From Streptomyces sp. NBC_00525 (lineage in GTDB: Bacteria > Actinomycetota > Actinomycetes > Streptomycetales > Streptomycetaceae), in contig NZ_CP107834.1 in NCBI RefSeq assembly GCF_036346595.1, forward strand, positions 3,286,001 through 3,350,000: 64,000 nucleotides of DNA, read 5' to 3'. This document shows, piece by piece, positions 42,312 through 51,869 of this stretch. Made by a program: the position numbers and the translations under genes. Every line of letters begins with the position of its first letter. Within the stretch, counting starts at the first letter, position 1. The notes below the pieces were generated by a model. The model made no database searches. It worked only from the letters and a program-made list of their open reading frames with translations, and was not told the origin of the DNA.

Positions 42312-42817
42312 TCAACCTCGTTTCTGCTTCAGGACGTTGACGAGGGCGGGCAGCGCTTCGGCGGCGGTGGCCCGGCACACCAGGTCACCGTCCTGGGGCC
42401 CTTCCAGCGGGTACGGCATGAACTCGCCGTCGTGCCAGAAGCCCTCCGGGTCGAGGTAGACGACCTGCATGCCCCGCTCGCGGGCACGAGCCTGCACCTT
42501 GCGTCGGTCGGCATGCAGACCGACGACGAGGAGGGCCTTGGCGCCGTCGACCCACTCGACATCGGTACGGCCTGGTCGTACCGGCGCATGAAGCACTCGT
42601 CGGGCCCGGCACGAGCGGTGACCGGCCCGACGAGGTGGCCGGCGTCCTTCAGCTCCTTGAGCGCTCGCATCGCCGGGGTGGGCTCGGCCAGGAAGCAGGC
42701 GCGGAACATCTCGGCGAGAGCGTGACCCGCCTCCCACGATGTGCCGCAGCTGATCCGCACCTGGAACGGCAGCAGGTCAGTCAGCAGGGAGAGGTCCGGG
42801 ATGAGCGTGGAAAGCAC
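42312..42817 (-). pseudogene. Frameshifted gene of unknown function
   Basis: A first frame (from about GTG 42817) encodes VRISCGTSWEAGHALAEMF, MRALKELKDAGHLVGPVT and FMRRYDQA; near 42563-42567 the coding frame changes to DVEWVDGAKALLVVGLHAD, VVYLDPEGFWHDGEFMP, PALVNVLKQKRG. Each half looks coding only in its own frame, so a single-base indel is likely. The second half has a Rossmann-like LLVVG strand, but I cannot name the family; a Sir2-like end is a weak possibility. The true start is uncertain. Confidence 0.5.
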
Positions 42818-43033
42818 GTTCCACGGGAGTTGCCGGCCCGAGGGCGGAGGGGCAGCTTGCAGTGCCCAGGCCGGACTAGGAGGTTGCCGACGCGCTCTGG
42901 GTCGTCGGCTGCCTGCGGATACTGGGCGAGGTCGTAGGGCGGGTTCTTTCGCTCCGGGAAAGAGATGGGGGTCGGCACCGAACACCTGTCGGGGAAACTC
43001 TGGCGCGGCTTCGGGTTCGGATGGCTGAATGAG

Positions 43034-43062
43034 AAAGGCCCCGGTCGTTGACCGGGGCCTTT
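43034..43062 (-). terminator. tRNA-Gly terminator
   Basis: AAAGGCCCCGGTC (43034-43046) and GACCGGGGCCTTT (43050-43062) pair perfectly over GTT just past the tRNA 3' end. Confidence 0.85.
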
Positions 43063-43067
43063 CTTTC

Positions 43068-43112
43068 AAGAGCGGGTGACGAGAATCGAACTCGCGCTCT
43101 GAGCTTGGGAAG
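43068..43112 (-). repeat. Att-like repeat C (3' half of resident tRNA-Gly)
   Basis: 45-base segment identical to 37711-37755 and similar to 35093-35138; the intact tRNA gene makes this the right end of the island. Confidence 0.85.
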
Positions 43113-43141
43113 CTCATGTTCTACCATTAAACTACACCCGC
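43071..43141 (-). tRNA. tRNA-Gly (anticodon CCC)
   Basis: 71 nt. Acceptor GCGGGTG/CACCCGC, D-arm GTT/AAC, anticodon arm TGAGC-TTCCCAA-GCTCA with CCC at the anticodon, T-arm loop TTCGATT. CCA is not encoded. It reads GGG codons. The gene is intact and serves as the integration target of the island to its 3' side. Confidence 0.95.
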
Positions 43142-43317
43142 GAAAAATTCGGACGCTCTTTTCGGGGAGCATCCTCGGACACTGTACCCCATCTCGATCG
43201 CGTCGCGTGGGCGGGAGTTGGGGGCGTAGCGTGGGTGGCGGAGTGCCGCGTGGAGCGGCGTCCTGTTCATCCCCTAATGTGGCGGTCTCGTCCACGTCTT
43301 GATGGGGAAGGGACTTG

Positions 43318-43491
43318 ATGGACTCCATGGAGCGCACCGTCGTCCGCTGTGCCGAAGGGCACGTTTTCGCTACCAGCACGTTTCCGATGCAGCAGCTCGG
43401 GGCAGGGCGCATCGGGCCCGGCCGGCTGATCAGGTGTCCCCGGTGTGCGCGGTTGCGGCATGCCGTGCCCGTGGTGCTCGAGCGGCGGTAG
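43318..43491 (+). CDS. Small zinc-ribbon-type protein
   Basis: 57 residues starting MDSMERTVVRCAEGHVFATS and containing C-x3-H early plus a later C-P-R-C pair, consistent with one zinc site. GGGAAGGGA lies five bases before ATG 43318 and codon bias is strongly coding. Short conserved zinc-ribbon proteins like this occur next to dcd in Streptomyces. Its role is unknown. Confidence 0.75.
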   Translation: MDSMERTVVRCAEGHVFATSTFPMQQLGAGRIGPGRLIRCPRCARLRHAVPVVLERR

Positions 43492-43560
43492 CCAGGCGGG
43501 TGACAGGCGCGCGGGCGGCCCGATGGGGGTGGGCCCGCGCGTTCTGCGTATCCTCGGTGG

Positions 43561-44136
43561 GTGCTTCTCTCAGACAAGGACATCCGCGCCGAGATCGACG
43601 CCGGACGCGTACGCATTGATCCATTCGACGCGTCGATGGTGCAGCCCTCGAGCATCGATGTGCGGCTCGACCGCTACTTCCGGGTGTTCGAGAACCACCG
43701 GTACCCGCACATCGACCCGGCCGTCGAACAGGTGGACCTCACCCGTACCGTCGAGCCGGAGGGGGACGACGCGTTCATCCTGCACCCCGGTGAGTTCGTG
43801 CTGGCGTCCACGTACGAGGTCATTTCATTGCCCAACGATCTCGCGTCCCGGCTGGAGGGCAAGAGTTCCCTCGGTCGGCTCGGGCTGGTCACGCATTCCA
43901 CCGCCGGGTTCATCGACCCCGGTTTCTCCGGGCACGTGACCCTGGAGCTCTCGAATCTGGCGACACTGCCGATAAAGTTGTGGCCGGGAATGAAGATCGG
44001 CCAGCTGTGCATGTTCCGGCTGAGTTCGCCCTCGGAGTTCCCTTACGGCTCCGAGCGGTACGGGTCGCGTTATCAGGGGCAGCGCGGTCCCACCGCTTCG
44101 CGCTCCTTCCTGAATTTCCACCGGACGCAGGTGTGA
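43561..44136 (+). CDS. dcd: dCTP deaminase
   Basis: 191 residues, normal for Dcd. Motifs: [21 protein letters not shown] at the start, [30 protein letters not shown] (catalytic Glu region), [19 protein letters not shown] and the terminal [12 protein letters not shown]. It deaminates dCTP to dUTP for thymidylate synthesis. A TATCCT box (43549-43554) lies six bases before GTG 43561, so the mRNA is probably leaderless. The phosphoribosyltransferase gene follows after 7 bases. Confidence 0.96.
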   Translation: MLLSDKDIRAEIDAGRVRIDPFDASMVQPSSIDVRLDRYFRVFENHRYPHIDPAVEQVDLTRTVEPEGDDAFILHPGEFVLASTYEVISLPNDLASRLEGKSSLGRLGLVTHSTAGFIDPGFSGHVTLELSNLATLPIKLWPGMKIGQLCMFRLSSPSEFPYGSERYGSRYQGQRGPTASRSFLNFHRTQV

Positions 44137-44143
44137 GGGCTCG

Positions 44144-44644
44144 ATGACTGACGATGTGCGGGAGAACCTGACGTACGACGGCTTCGGCCACGCCGTACGC
44201 GAGCTGGCGCAGACCGTGGCCGACGACGGGTACGAGCCGGACGTGGTGCTGAGCATCGCGCGCGGCGGGGTGTTCGTCGCGGGTGGTCTGGCGTACGCGC
44301 TGGACTGCAAGAACATCCACCTGGTGAACGTCGAGTTCTACACGGGTGTGGGCACCACGCTGGAAATGCCGGTCATGCTGGCGCCCGTGCCCAACGTCAT
44401 CGACTTCTCGGACAAGAAGGTCCTGATCGCCGACGACGTCGCCGACACCGGCAAGACGCTCAAGCTGGTGCGCGACTTCTGCATCGACCATGTCGCCGAG
44501 GTGCGTTCCGCGGTCATCTACGAGAAGTCGCACTCGCTCGTGAAGTGCGAGTACGTGTGGAAGAAGACCGATCGCTGGATCAACTTCCCGTGGAGCGTGG
44601 AGAAGCCCGTCGTGCGGCGCAGTGGACAGGTTCTCGACGCGTAA
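44144..44644 (+). CDS. Phosphoribosyltransferase
   Basis: 166 residues. The PRPP-binding loop VLIADDVADTGKTLKLV and the upstream DVVLSIARGGVFVAGGLAYAL define a type I PRTase, likely salvaging a purine base (hypoxanthine/guanine or xanthine type). It probably shares the dcd transcript (7-base gap), fitting nucleotide metabolism. A terminator follows at 44675. Confidence 0.9.
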   Translation: MTDDVRENLTYDGFGHAVRELAQTVADDGYEPDVVLSIARGGVFVAGGLAYALDCKNIHLVNVEFYTGVGTTLEMPVMLAPVPNVIDFSDKKVLIADDVADTGKTLKLVRDFCIDHVAEVRSAVIYEKSHSLVKCEYVWKKTDRWINFPWSVEKPVVRRSGQVLDA

Positions 44645-44674
44645 CAGCGGCACGCACCGGCCTCATGGCGCGAA

Positions 44675-44705
44675 AAAGGGCCCCGGCAGTGCGCCGGGGC
44701 CCTTT
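44675..44705. terminator. Terminator between convergent genes
   Basis: AAAGGGCCCCGGC (44675-44687) pairs with GCCGGGGCCCTTT (44693-44705) over five bases; ends the dcd unit and may also serve the Yip1-like gene. Confidence 0.88.
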
Positions 44706-44731
44706 CGCGTACGCGGCGTGCGCCGGTGGCG

Positions 44732-45733
44732 TCAGATCGTGCCGAGCTTCAGGATCGACACCAGGGCCAGCAGCTGGATCGCCGACGCGCCCAGCGCCTT
44801 CGGCCACGGCAGGTCGTGCGACTTGCTCACCATCGAGGTCAGCAGCGCCGCCGCGGCCAGCCAGGTGACCCAGCCGAGTATGACGACCAGCGAGTTCTCG
44901 CCGCCCAGGAACATCGCGAAGACCAGGCGCGGGACGTCTGTGATGGACATGATCAGCATGGACAGGCCCACCGTCGGCTGCCAGGAGCCGTCGCCGCCGA
45001 GCTGGCGGGCCAGCGTGTGCGTGACCGCGCCCAGCACCAGGCCGCCGAGCACGAAGCAGACGCCCGTGATGATGACGAAGGGGACGGCGCTGGAGACCGG
45101 GGCGTGGATCGCGTCCTCGCGGGCCTGGTCGAAGCCGAAGAGGGCCAGCAGGCCGTAGAGGAACGTCACGGTCAGGGCCGGGCCCCAGACCGCGTAGTCG
45201 CGCATCTGCCAGAACGTCGGTCCCGGACGCGTCACGATGCCGGTGAGCAGCTGCTTCCAGTGCAGGCGCGGCCCCATCGGCGCGGCGGGCGCGTGGCCGG
45301 CCCGGTAGGCGTTGCCGTCGCTGTACGGCTCCTCGTCGATGCGGAACGCCTGCGTGTGGCCGGGGTTGTTCGCGTACGGGTCGCCGGGGTTCGGCCCCTG
45401 CGGGTACGGGTAGGGGGCCGGTTCGCCGAAGTACTCCGGCTCGTCCGGGCCGCCGGCGTAACCGCCCTGGTGCCCGGAGTTCCCGTAGTGCCCGCCCCCG
45501 TGTCCGGGGCCCCCGTGTCCGGGACCGCCGGGTCCGGGCCCTCCCCGGTAGCCCGGTCCGCCGGGCTGCGGTCCGCCCGTGGGCGGCCACGGCTGCTGTC
45601 CGTACGGCGGCGCCTGATGGCCGTACGGCGGCTGCGGTGCCGCCTGGTTGCCGTACGGCTGCTGCCGCGGTTGCTGTTGCCCTTGCTGCGGGGTGCGGTT
45701 GTCCCGGCCGCGTCCGATCCTGAATCCAGCCAC
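44732..45733 (-). CDS. Yip1-family membrane protein with Gln/Pro/Gly-rich N-terminus
   Basis: 333 residues. The first ~150 are low-complexity (QQGQQQPRQQPYGNQ, GGPGPGGPGHGGPGHGGG) and likely disordered; the C-terminal half has five membrane helices of the Yip1 domain (LLTGIVTRPGPTFWQMRDYA onward). Function in bacteria is not established; it may help membrane organisation or export. ATG 45733 is the first start of the frame with good codon bias. Confidence 0.85.
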   Translation of the reverse strand: MAGFRIGRGRDNRTPQQGQQQPRQQPYGNQAAPQPPYGHQAPPYGQQPWPPTGGPQPGGPGYRGGPGPGGPGHGGPGHGGGHYGNSGHQGGYAGGPDEPEYFGEPAPYPYPQGPNPGDPYANNPGHTQAFRIDEEPYSDGNAYRAGHAPAAPMGPRLHWKQLLTGIVTRPGPTFWQMRDYAVWGPALTVTFLYGLLALFGFDQAREDAIHAPVSSAVPFVIITGVCFVLGGLVLGAVTHTLARQLGGDGSWQPTVGLSMLIMSITDVPRLVFAMFLGGENSLVVILGWVTWLAAAALLTSMVSKSHDLPWPKALGASAIQLLALVSILKLGTI

Positions 45734-45993
45734 GTTGTCGAACGTACCCGGTCCGCCGGGGACGGGGGCGCGGGGCCGGGGAAGTACCGGCCTTTGACGC
45801 GTAGATGTGACATCCCCTAGGGGACCCCCATGGGGCTGTCCCCCGTACCGGGCCGTGCCGGGCCGGGTGTTCCCCGTACGGGGCCGACCGGCCCCCGTGC
45901 CGGGCCGGGAAAGGCGGAAGCGGCCGGTCCTGCCCCCGAGGCAGGTCCGGCCGCTTCACCGCGCCGCGGCGCGGCCCGTTTCGCTCAGCGCGC
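45734..45993. other. Region between Fe-S reductase gene and Yip1-like gene
   Basis: 260 bases; right part of a bipartite spacer. It holds the Yip1-like promoter and the terminator at 45917-45957. No gene seen. Confidence 0.5.
45917..45957 (-). terminator. Fe-S reductase terminator
   Basis: GAAGCGGCCGG and CCGGCCGCTTC flank an inner CCTGCC/GGCAGG stem; located 36 bases past the stop of the minus-strand gene. Confidence 0.8.
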
Positions 45994-48261
45994 CTACTTC
46001 GCCGGTTCCGGCTCCGGCTCGTCCGCCGACTCCGCCTCGCCCGCCGGGTCGGCCGGGGTCTTCACGGAGTCGAGCAGCAGCTGGGACACGTCCACCACCT
46101 GGACGGACTCCTTCGCCTTGCCCTCGTTCTTCTTGCCGTTGACCGAGTCGGTCAGCATGACGAGGCAGAACGGGCAGGCCGTGGAGACGATGTCCGGGTC
46201 GATGGCGAGGGCTTCGTCGACGCGCTCGTTGTTGATGCGCTTGCCGATCCGCTCCTCCATCCACATCCGGGCCCCGCCGGCGCCGCAGCAGAAGCCGCGC
46301 TCCTTGTGGCGGTGCATCTCCTCGTTCCGCAGACCCGGAACCTTGGCGATGATCTCGCGCGGGGGCGTGTAGATCTTGTTGTGCCGGCCCAGGTAGCAGG
46401 GGTCGTGGTACGTGATCAGACCCTCGACCGGGGTCACCGGGATCAGCCTGCCCTCGTCCACGAGGTGCTGGAGCAGCTGCGTGTGGTGGATGACCTCGTA
46501 CTCGCCGCCGAGCTGCGGGTACTCGTTGGCGATGGTGTTGAAGCAGTGCGGGCAGGTCGCGACGATCTTCTTCGCGGCCTTGGCCTTCTTCGTCGAGTCG
46601 TCCTCATCGTCCTCGCCGAAGGCCATGTTCAGCATCGCGACGTTCTCCGCGCCGAGCTGCTGGAACAGCGGCTCGTTGCCGAGCCGGCGGGCCGAGTCAC
46701 CGGTGCACTTCTCGTCGCCGCCCATGATCGCGAACTTGACGCCCGCGATGTGCAGCAGCTCCGCGAAGGCCTTGGTGGTCTTCTTGGCGCGGTCCTCCAG
46801 GGCACCGGCGCAGCCGACCCAGTAGAGGTAGTCGACCTCGGTGAGGTCCTCGACGTCCTTGCCGACGATCGGAACCTCGAAGTCCACCTCCTTGGTCCAC
46901 TCGACGCGCTGCTTCTTGGCGAGCCCCCAGGGGTTGCCCTTCTTCTCCAGGTTCTTGAGCATGGTCCCCGCCTCGGACGGGAACGCCGACTCGATCATCA
47001 CCTGGTAGCGGCGCATGTCGACGATGTGGTCGATGTGCTCGATGTCGACCGGGCACTGCTCCACGCACGCACCGCAGGTGGTGCAGGACCACAGGACGTC
47101 CGGGTCGATGACGCCGTTCTCCTCGACCGTGCCGATCAGCGGGCGCTCGGCCTCGGCGAGGGCGGAGGCGGGCACGTCCTTCAGCTGCTCGGCGGTCGCC
47201 TTCTCCTCGCCCTCCATGTCCTTGCCGCCACCGGCCAGCAGGTACGGGGCCTTGGCGTGCGCGTGGTCGCGCAGGGACATGATCAGGAGCTTCGGCGAGA
47301 GCGGCTTGCCGGTGTTCCAGGCGGGGCACTGCGACTGGCAGCGGCCGCACTCGGTGCAGGTGGAGAAGTCGAGGATGCCCTTCCAGGAGAACTGCTCGAC
47401 CTGGGAGACACCGAAGACGGCGTCGTCGGCGGGGTCCTCCCAGTCGATCTCCTTGCCGCCCGTGGTCATCGGCTGCAGCGCGCCCAGCGCGACGGCGCCG
47501 TCGGCGTTCCGCTTGAACCAGATGTTCGGGAAGCCGAGGAAGCGGTGCCAGGCGACACCCATGTTGGTGTTGAGCGAGACGGTGATCATCCAGATCAGCG
47601 AGGTGCCGATCTTGATCATCGCGACGAAGTAGATGAGGTTCTGCAGCGTGCCGAGGGCCAGCCCCTTGAAGGCGAGGACCAGCGGGTACGACACGAAGTA
47701 CGCGGCCTCGTAGCCGTCGACGTGGTGGATCGCGCCTTCCAGCCCGCGCAGGGTCAGGATCGCGAGGCCGATGACGAGGATGACGTACTCGACGAAGTAC
47801 GCCTGCCACGCGACCGAGCCCGTGAAGCGCGACTTGCGGCCGGCGCGGGAGGGCAGGTTCAGCAGCCGGATGGCGATCAGCACCAGGATGCCGACCGTCG
47901 TCATCAGGCCGATGAACTCGATGTACAGCTCGAACGGCAGCCAGCCGCCGATGATCGGCAGCACCCAGTCGGCCTGGAAGAGCTGCCCGTACGCCTGGAG
48001 CAGCGTCGGCGGCAGGGTCAGGAAGCCGATGGCGACGAACCAGTGCGCGAAGCCGACGATCCCCCACCGGTTCATCCGGGTGTGGCCGAGGAATTCCCTG
48101 ACCAGGGTGATCGTGCGCTGCTTCGGGTTGTCGGTACGGCTGCCGGCCGGAACCGGCTGTCCGAGCGTGACGAACCGGTAGATCTGCGCGACTGCTCGGG
48201 CGATGAGCGCAACGCCGACCACGGTCAGCACCAGCGACACGATGATCGCGGCGAGTTGCAT
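45994..48261 (-). CDS. Membrane-bound (Fe-S) heterodisulfide-reductase-like oxidoreductase
   Basis: 755 residues. The N-terminal ~260 have five or six membrane helices (first MQLAAIIVSLVLTVVGVALI) resembling a cytochrome-b/NarI-type anchor. Two [4Fe-4S] motifs follow (CTECGRCQSQCPAWN and CTTCGACVEQCPVDIEHID), then two CCG-type cysteine-rich domains (VGCAGALEDR, CPHCFN, CYLGRHN, FCCGAGGARMWMEE). This fusion is common in actinobacteria, perhaps feeding electrons from a dehydrogenase into the quinone pool. An Ala/Glu/Pro-rich tail ends the protein. The donor is unknown. Confidence 0.9.
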   Translation of the reverse strand: MQLAAIIVSLVLTVVGVALIARAVAQIYRFVTLGQPVPAGSRTDNPKQRTITLVREFLGHTRMNRWGIVGFAHWFVAIGFLTLPPTLLQAYGQLFQADWVLPIIGGWLPFELYIEFIGLMTTVGILVLIAIRLLNLPSRAGRKSRFTGSVAWQAYFVEYVILVIGLAILTLRGLEGAIHHVDGYEAAYFVSYPLVLAFKGLALGTLQNLIYFVAMIKIGTSLIWMITVSLNTNMGVAWHRFLGFPNIWFKRNADGAVALGALQPMTTGGKEIDWEDPADDAVFGVSQVEQFSWKGILDFSTCTECGRCQSQCPAWNTGKPLSPKLLIMSLRDHAHAKAPYLLAGGGKDMEGEEKATAEQLKDVPASALAEAERPLIGTVEENGVIDPDVLWSCTTCGACVEQCPVDIEHIDHIVDMRRYQVMIESAFPSEAGTMLKNLEKKGNPWGLAKKQRVEWTKEVDFEVPIVGKDVEDLTEVDYLYWVGCAGALEDRAKKTTKAFAELLHIAGVKFAIMGGDEKCTGDSARRLGNEPLFQQLGAENVAMLNMAFGEDDEDDSTKKAKAAKKIVATCPHCFNTIANEYPQLGGEYEVIHHTQLLQHLVDEGRLIPVTPVEGLITYHDPCYLGRHNKIYTPPREIIAKVPGLRNEEMHRHKERGFCCGAGGARMWMEERIGKRINNERVDEALAIDPDIVSTACPFCLVMLTDSVNGKKNEGKAKESVQVVDVSQLLLDSVKTPADPAGEAESADEPEPEPAK

Positions 48262-48375
48262 TGGGGGCTCCTCGGGCCTGCGAGGGTGGGATCGATCCAG
48301 TGTCTACTAGCGAGTACAACGTCTTCCAGTAACCACGTGGACTACGAGTATCGCTACTACTAAGCAGTAACTTAA

Positions 48376-49011
48376 TCAGTCCGGGCCGACACTACCCACT
48401 TCTTCCGCCGTCCTGTAGCCGGGCAGGCGGTGATCTGCGTCGCTCAGGCGTGCCTTGCCGCCCCGCCGCACGGCGCGTGCCGCCTGGTGCAGGGGTACGC
48501 GGACGGCCTCGCGCAGGGGTACGCGGACGGCCTCGGCGAGCACCGCCAGGTCGAGGCGGAGGCTCTGGTGCTCGGCGTAGTGCTGGTCGAGCAGTTCCGC
48601 CTCGTCCCACGGCATCGCCGAGCGGCGCCGCACCTGGGCGAGGCCGGTGAGGCCGGGTTTCATCGCCGTCCGCCAGGGGAACGCGCCGCCGGCCGCGTTG
48701 CGTACGTCGCCGGGGGCGAGCGGCTCCGGCCCCACGAGGCTCAGCTCACCCCGTACCACGTGGTGCAGCCGCGAAACCGCGTCCAGCCCGAGCCGCCGGG
48801 TGTTCAGTGAGCGCAGGACGAAGGGGGTGCCGTGCAGCCCGGTGCGCGGGGAGCGCGTCGTGGGGCGGCGGCCCCGTACGGCGAGGGCCAGGGCGGCGGC
48901 GGCCAGCGCGGGGGCGGCGAGGAGCAGCAGGGCCGCGCCGAGAGTCAGGTCGAGGGGGCGCTTCCAGCGTCCCTGGGTACGGGGCCGTCCCTGTGTACGC
49001 ATCGTTCGCAC
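48376..49011 (-). CDS. Small bacterial sugar transferase-type protein
   Basis: 211 residues. One hydrophobic helix (TLGAALLLLAAPALAAAALAL) then the C-terminal part of the polyprenyl-phosphate sugar transferase fold: SRLHHVVRGELSLVGPEPL, KPGLTGLAQVRRRS, AELLDQHYAEHQSLRLDL. Such enzymes start lipid-linked polysaccharide synthesis, but the sequence is shorter and more divergent than standard members, with an expanded, repeat-bearing C-terminus. GTG 49011 or ATG 49002 can start. Divergent from dnaK. Confidence 0.75.
   Translation of the reverse strand: MRTMRTQGRPRTQGRWKRPLDLTLGAALLLLAAPALAAAALALAVRGRRPTTRSPRTGLHGTPFVLRSLNTRRLGLDAVSRLHHVVRGELSLVGPEPLAPGDVRNAAGGAFPWRTAMKPGLTGLAQVRRRSAMPWDEAELLDQHYAEHQSLRLDLAVLAEAVRVPLREAVRVPLHQAARAVRRGGKARLSDADHRLPGYRTAEEVGSVGPD
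48489..48536 (-). repeat. 24-bp tandem duplication in sugar transferase gene
   Basis: Two nearly identical 24-base units in frame encode the duplicated EAVRVPL segment near the C-terminus. Confidence 0.88.
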
Positions 49012-49135
49012 CTGCCTGGTTTGCGCTGCTCACGGCATTTTGTGACAGAACGATCCCATGTGGCCATGATGGGAGAGGGGTGCGCGGCGCATGGGGCGCC
49101 AGGTGTCGTCGATGGCGCGGGGTGAATGCACTTAA

Positions 49136-49156
49136 GTTGAGTCGAGGTGGCTCAGG
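49136..49156 (+). promoter_or_regulatory. HspR operator (HAIR), imperfect
   Basis: GTTGAGT-N7-GCTCAGG, two to three mismatches to CTTGAGT-N7-ACTCAAG; second HspR box of dnaK. Confidence 0.6.
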
Positions 49157-49187
49157 TCTGTTGACTCCCGGAGGGGAGTCGTGCATC

Positions 49188-49208
49188 CTTGAGTCAGATC
49201 CACTCAAG
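49188..49208 (+). promoter_or_regulatory. HspR operator (HAIR), perfect
   Basis: CTTGAGT-N7-ACTCAAG, the exact consensus HAIR element, ending 22 bases before the dnaK start; HspR bound here represses the dnaK operon. Confidence 0.92.
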
Positions 49209-49230
49209 TAGTCATGTTGGAGGAATCGAA

Positions 49231-51090
49231 ATGGCACGTGCGGTCGGCATCGACCTGGGCACGACTAACTCCGTCGTCAGCGTTCTGGAAGGCGGCGAGC
49301 CCACCGTCATCACCAACGCAGAGGGCGCCAGGACCACGCCGTCCGTCGTCGCCTTCGCGAAGAACGGCGAGGTGCTGGTCGGCGAGGTCGCCAAGCGCCA
49401 GGCTGTGACCAACGTCGACAGGACCATCCGCTCCGTCAAGCGCCACATGGGCACGGACTGGAAGATCGACCTCGACGGCAAGAGCTTCAACCCGCAGCAG
49501 ATGAGCGCCTTCATCCTGCAGAAGCTGAAGCGGGACGCCGAGTCCTACCTGGGCGAGAAGGTCACCGACGCGGTGATCACCGTCCCGGCGTACTTCAACG
49601 ACTCCGAGCGCCAGGCCACCAAGGAGGCCGGCGAGATCGCGGGCCTGAACGTCCTGCGCATCGTCAACGAGCCGACCGCCGCCGCGCTGGCGTACGGGCT
49701 CGACAAGGACGACCAGACGATCCTCGTCTTCGACCTCGGTGGCGGCACCTTCGACGTGTCGCTCCTGGAGATCGGCGACGGCGTCGTCGAGGTGAAGGCC
49801 ACCAACGGTGACAACCAGCTCGGTGGTGACGACTGGGACCAGCGCGTCGTCGACTACCTGGTGAAGCAGTTCGCCAACGGCCACGGCGTGGACCTGTCCA
49901 AGGACAAGATGGCTCTCCAGCGTCTCCGCGAGGCCGCGGAGAAGGCGAAGATCGAGCTGTCCTCCTCGACGGAGACCACGATCAACCTGCCGTACATCAC
50001 GGCGTCGGCCGAGGGCCCGCTGCACCTGGACGAGAAGCTCACGCGCTCGCAGTTCCAGCAGCTCACCGCGGACCTCCTGGACCGCTGCAAGACCCCGTTC
50101 CACAACGTCGTCAAGGACGCGGGCATCCAGCTCTCCGAGATCGACCACGTCGTTCTCGTCGGTGGCTCCACCCGCATGCCGGCCGTCGCCGAGCTCGTCA
50201 AGGAGCTGACCGGCGGCCAGGAGGCCAACAAGAGCGTGAACCCGGACGAGGTCGTCGCCATCGGCGCCTCGCTCCAGGCCGGTGTCCTCAAGGGCGAGGT
50301 CAAGGACGTCCTGCTCCTCGACGTCACCCCGCTGTCCCTCGGTATCGAGACCAAGGGCGGCATCATGACCAAGCTGATCGAGCGCAACACCACGATCCCG
50401 ACCAAGCGCTCCGAGATCTTCACGACGGCCGAGGACAACCAGCCGTCCGTGCAGATCCAGGTCTACCAGGGCGAGCGCGAGATCGCGGCGTACAACAAGA
50501 AGCTCGGGATGTTCGAGCTGACCGGTCTGCCGCCGGCCCCGCGCGGGGTCCCGCAGATCGAGGTCTCCTTCGACATCGACGCCAACGGCATCATGCACGT
50601 CACGGCCAAGGACCTCGGCACCGGCAAGGAGCAGAAGATGACCGTCACCGGCGGCTCCTCGCTGCCGAAGGACGAGGTCAACCGGATGCGTGAGGAGGCC
50701 GAGAAGTACGCGGAGGAGGACCACGCCCGCCGCGAGGCCGCCGAGTCGCGCAACCAGGGCGAGCAGCTCGTCTACCAGACGGAGAAGTTCCTCAAGGACA
50801 ACGAGGACAAGGTCCCGGCCGACGTGAAGACGGAGGTGGAGACCGCCGTCACCGAGCTGAAGGAGAAGCTCAAGGGCGAGGACTCCGCCGAGATCCGCAC
50901 GGCCACCGAGAAGGTCGCGGCCGTCTCCCAGAAGCTGGGCCAGGCGATGTACGCCAACGCGCCGGGCGAGGGCGGCCCGCAGGCCGACGGCCAGCCGGGT
51001 GCCGGCCAGGCCCAGGGCGACGCCCAGGACGACGTCGTGGACGCCGAGATCGTCGACGACGAGAAGGACTCCAAGGGCGGTGCGGCGTGA
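49231..51090 (+). CDS. dnaK: Chaperone DnaK (Hsp70)
   Basis: 619 residues, normal length. ATPase motifs [36 protein letters not shown] and [12 protein letters not shown]; substrate-binding domain [21 protein letters not shown]; acidic C-terminus ending [15 protein letters not shown]. It folds proteins in ATP cycles driven by DnaJ and GrpE, encoded next. ATG 49231 has TTGGAGGAA upstream. The stop overlaps the grpE start (GTGA). Heat-inducible through HAIR elements. Confidence 0.98.
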   Translation: MARAVGIDLGTTNSVVSVLEGGEPTVITNAEGARTTPSVVAFAKNGEVLVGEVAKRQAVTNVDRTIRSVKRHMGTDWKIDLDGKSFNPQQMSAFILQKLKRDAESYLGEKVTDAVITVPAYFNDSERQATKEAGEIAGLNVLRIVNEPTAAALAYGLDKDDQTILVFDLGGGTFDVSLLEIGDGVVEVKATNGDNQLGGDDWDQRVVDYLVKQFANGHGVDLSKDKMALQRLREAAEKAKIELSSSTETTINLPYITASAEGPLHLDEKLTRSQFQQLTADLLDRCKTPFHNVVKDAGIQLSEIDHVVLVGGSTRMPAVAELVKELTGGQEANKSVNPDEVVAIGASLQAGVLKGEVKDVLLLDVTPLSLGIETKGGIMTKLIERNTTIPTKRSEIFTTAEDNQPSVQIQVYQGEREIAAYNKKLGMFELTGLPPAPRGVPQIEVSFDIDANGIMHVTAKDLGTGKEQKMTVTGGSSLPKDEVNRMREEAEKYAEEDHARREAAESRNQGEQLVYQTEKFLKDNEDKVPADVKTEVETAVTELKEKLKGEDSAEIRTATEKVAAVSQKLGQAMYANAPGEGGPQADGQPGAGQAQGDAQDDVVDAEIVDDEKDSKGGAA

Positions 51091-51737
51091 CCGAGGAGAC
51101 TCCGGGCTTCGAGGAGGAGCCCGACGTCCCCTCCGGCGCCACCTCTGACGAGGCCGAGTCGAAGGACGCCGCCCCCTCCGAGGAGGAGGCGGCGGCCCCG
51201 GCCGGGGACGCGAACGAGAAGACGGCCCTGACCGCCCAGCTGGACCAGGCGCGCACCGCGCTCAACGAGCGCACCGGCGACCTCCAGCGGCTGCAGGCCG
51301 AGTACCAGAACTACCGCCGCCGTGTGGAGCGGGACCGGGTCGCGGTCAAGGAGGTCGCCTCCGCGAACCTCCTGTCCGAGCTGCTGCCCGTGCTCGACGA
51401 CATCGGCCGGGCCCGCGAGCACGGCGAGCTGGTGGGCGGGTTCAAGTCGGTGGCCGAATCGCTGGAGACGGTCGTCGCGAAGCTGGGCCTCCAGCAGTTC
51501 GGCAAGGAGGGCGAGCCCTTCGACCCGACGATCCACGAGGCCCTGATGCACAGCTATGCGCCGGACGTCACCGAGACGACCTGCGTGGCGATCCTGCAGC
51601 CCGGCTACCGGATCGGTGAGCGCACCATCCGGCCCGCACGGGTCGCGGTCGCCGAGCCCCAGCCGGGGGCGGCCCCCGCGGCCGCGAAGGAAGAGAAGGC
51701 AGACGACGAGGAGAGCGGTGGCGGCGAGGAGGTCTGA
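51087..51737 (+). CDS. grpE: Nucleotide exchange factor GrpE
   Basis: 216 residues: acidic, disordered N-terminus, a long coiled-coil helix (about 45-90, [20 protein letters not shown]), then the beta-domain (GVVLQP-type: [23 protein letters not shown]). It releases ADP from DnaK. GTG 51087 overlaps the dnaK stop, so translation is coupled. Confidence 0.96.
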   Translation: MTEETPGFEEEPDVPSGATSDEAESKDAAPSEEEAAAPAGDANEKTALTAQLDQARTALNERTGDLQRLQAEYQNYRRRVERDRVAVKEVASANLLSELLPVLDDIGRAREHGELVGGFKSVAESLETVVAKLGLQQFGKEGEPFDPTIHEALMHSYAPDVTETTCVAILQPGYRIGERTIRPARVAVAEPQPGAAPAAAKEEKADDEESGGGEEV

Positions 51738-51869
51738 CATTCCGTCCGATCACCTGGCAGCACACCGCCCGGCCACCAGGGCCTCCCGTCCGGCCGGTGC
51801 CAGGGGCTCGCGCCCCGGCGCCGTCCGGACGGGGGGCTCCCGGCCGGTCGTCCGGAAGGAGGGACGTCG

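Larger units (their letters stand above)
49012..49230. other. dnaK promoter region
   Basis: 219 bases between divergent genes with two HAIR operators (49136-49156, 49188-49208). The vegetative promoter for dnaK lies here; exact boxes are not clear by eye. Confidence 0.6.

Noticed and set aside
35061..43141. Site-specific integrase expected for the tRNA island
   Set aside because: No tyrosine or serine recombinase motifs seen in any frame of the island; the element is either a remnant or mobilised in trans.
46306..48363. 685-codon plus-strand open frame antisense to the Fe-S reductase
   Set aside because: Mirror of a convincing gene; composition dominated by Arg, Asp, Leu, Val with no domains.
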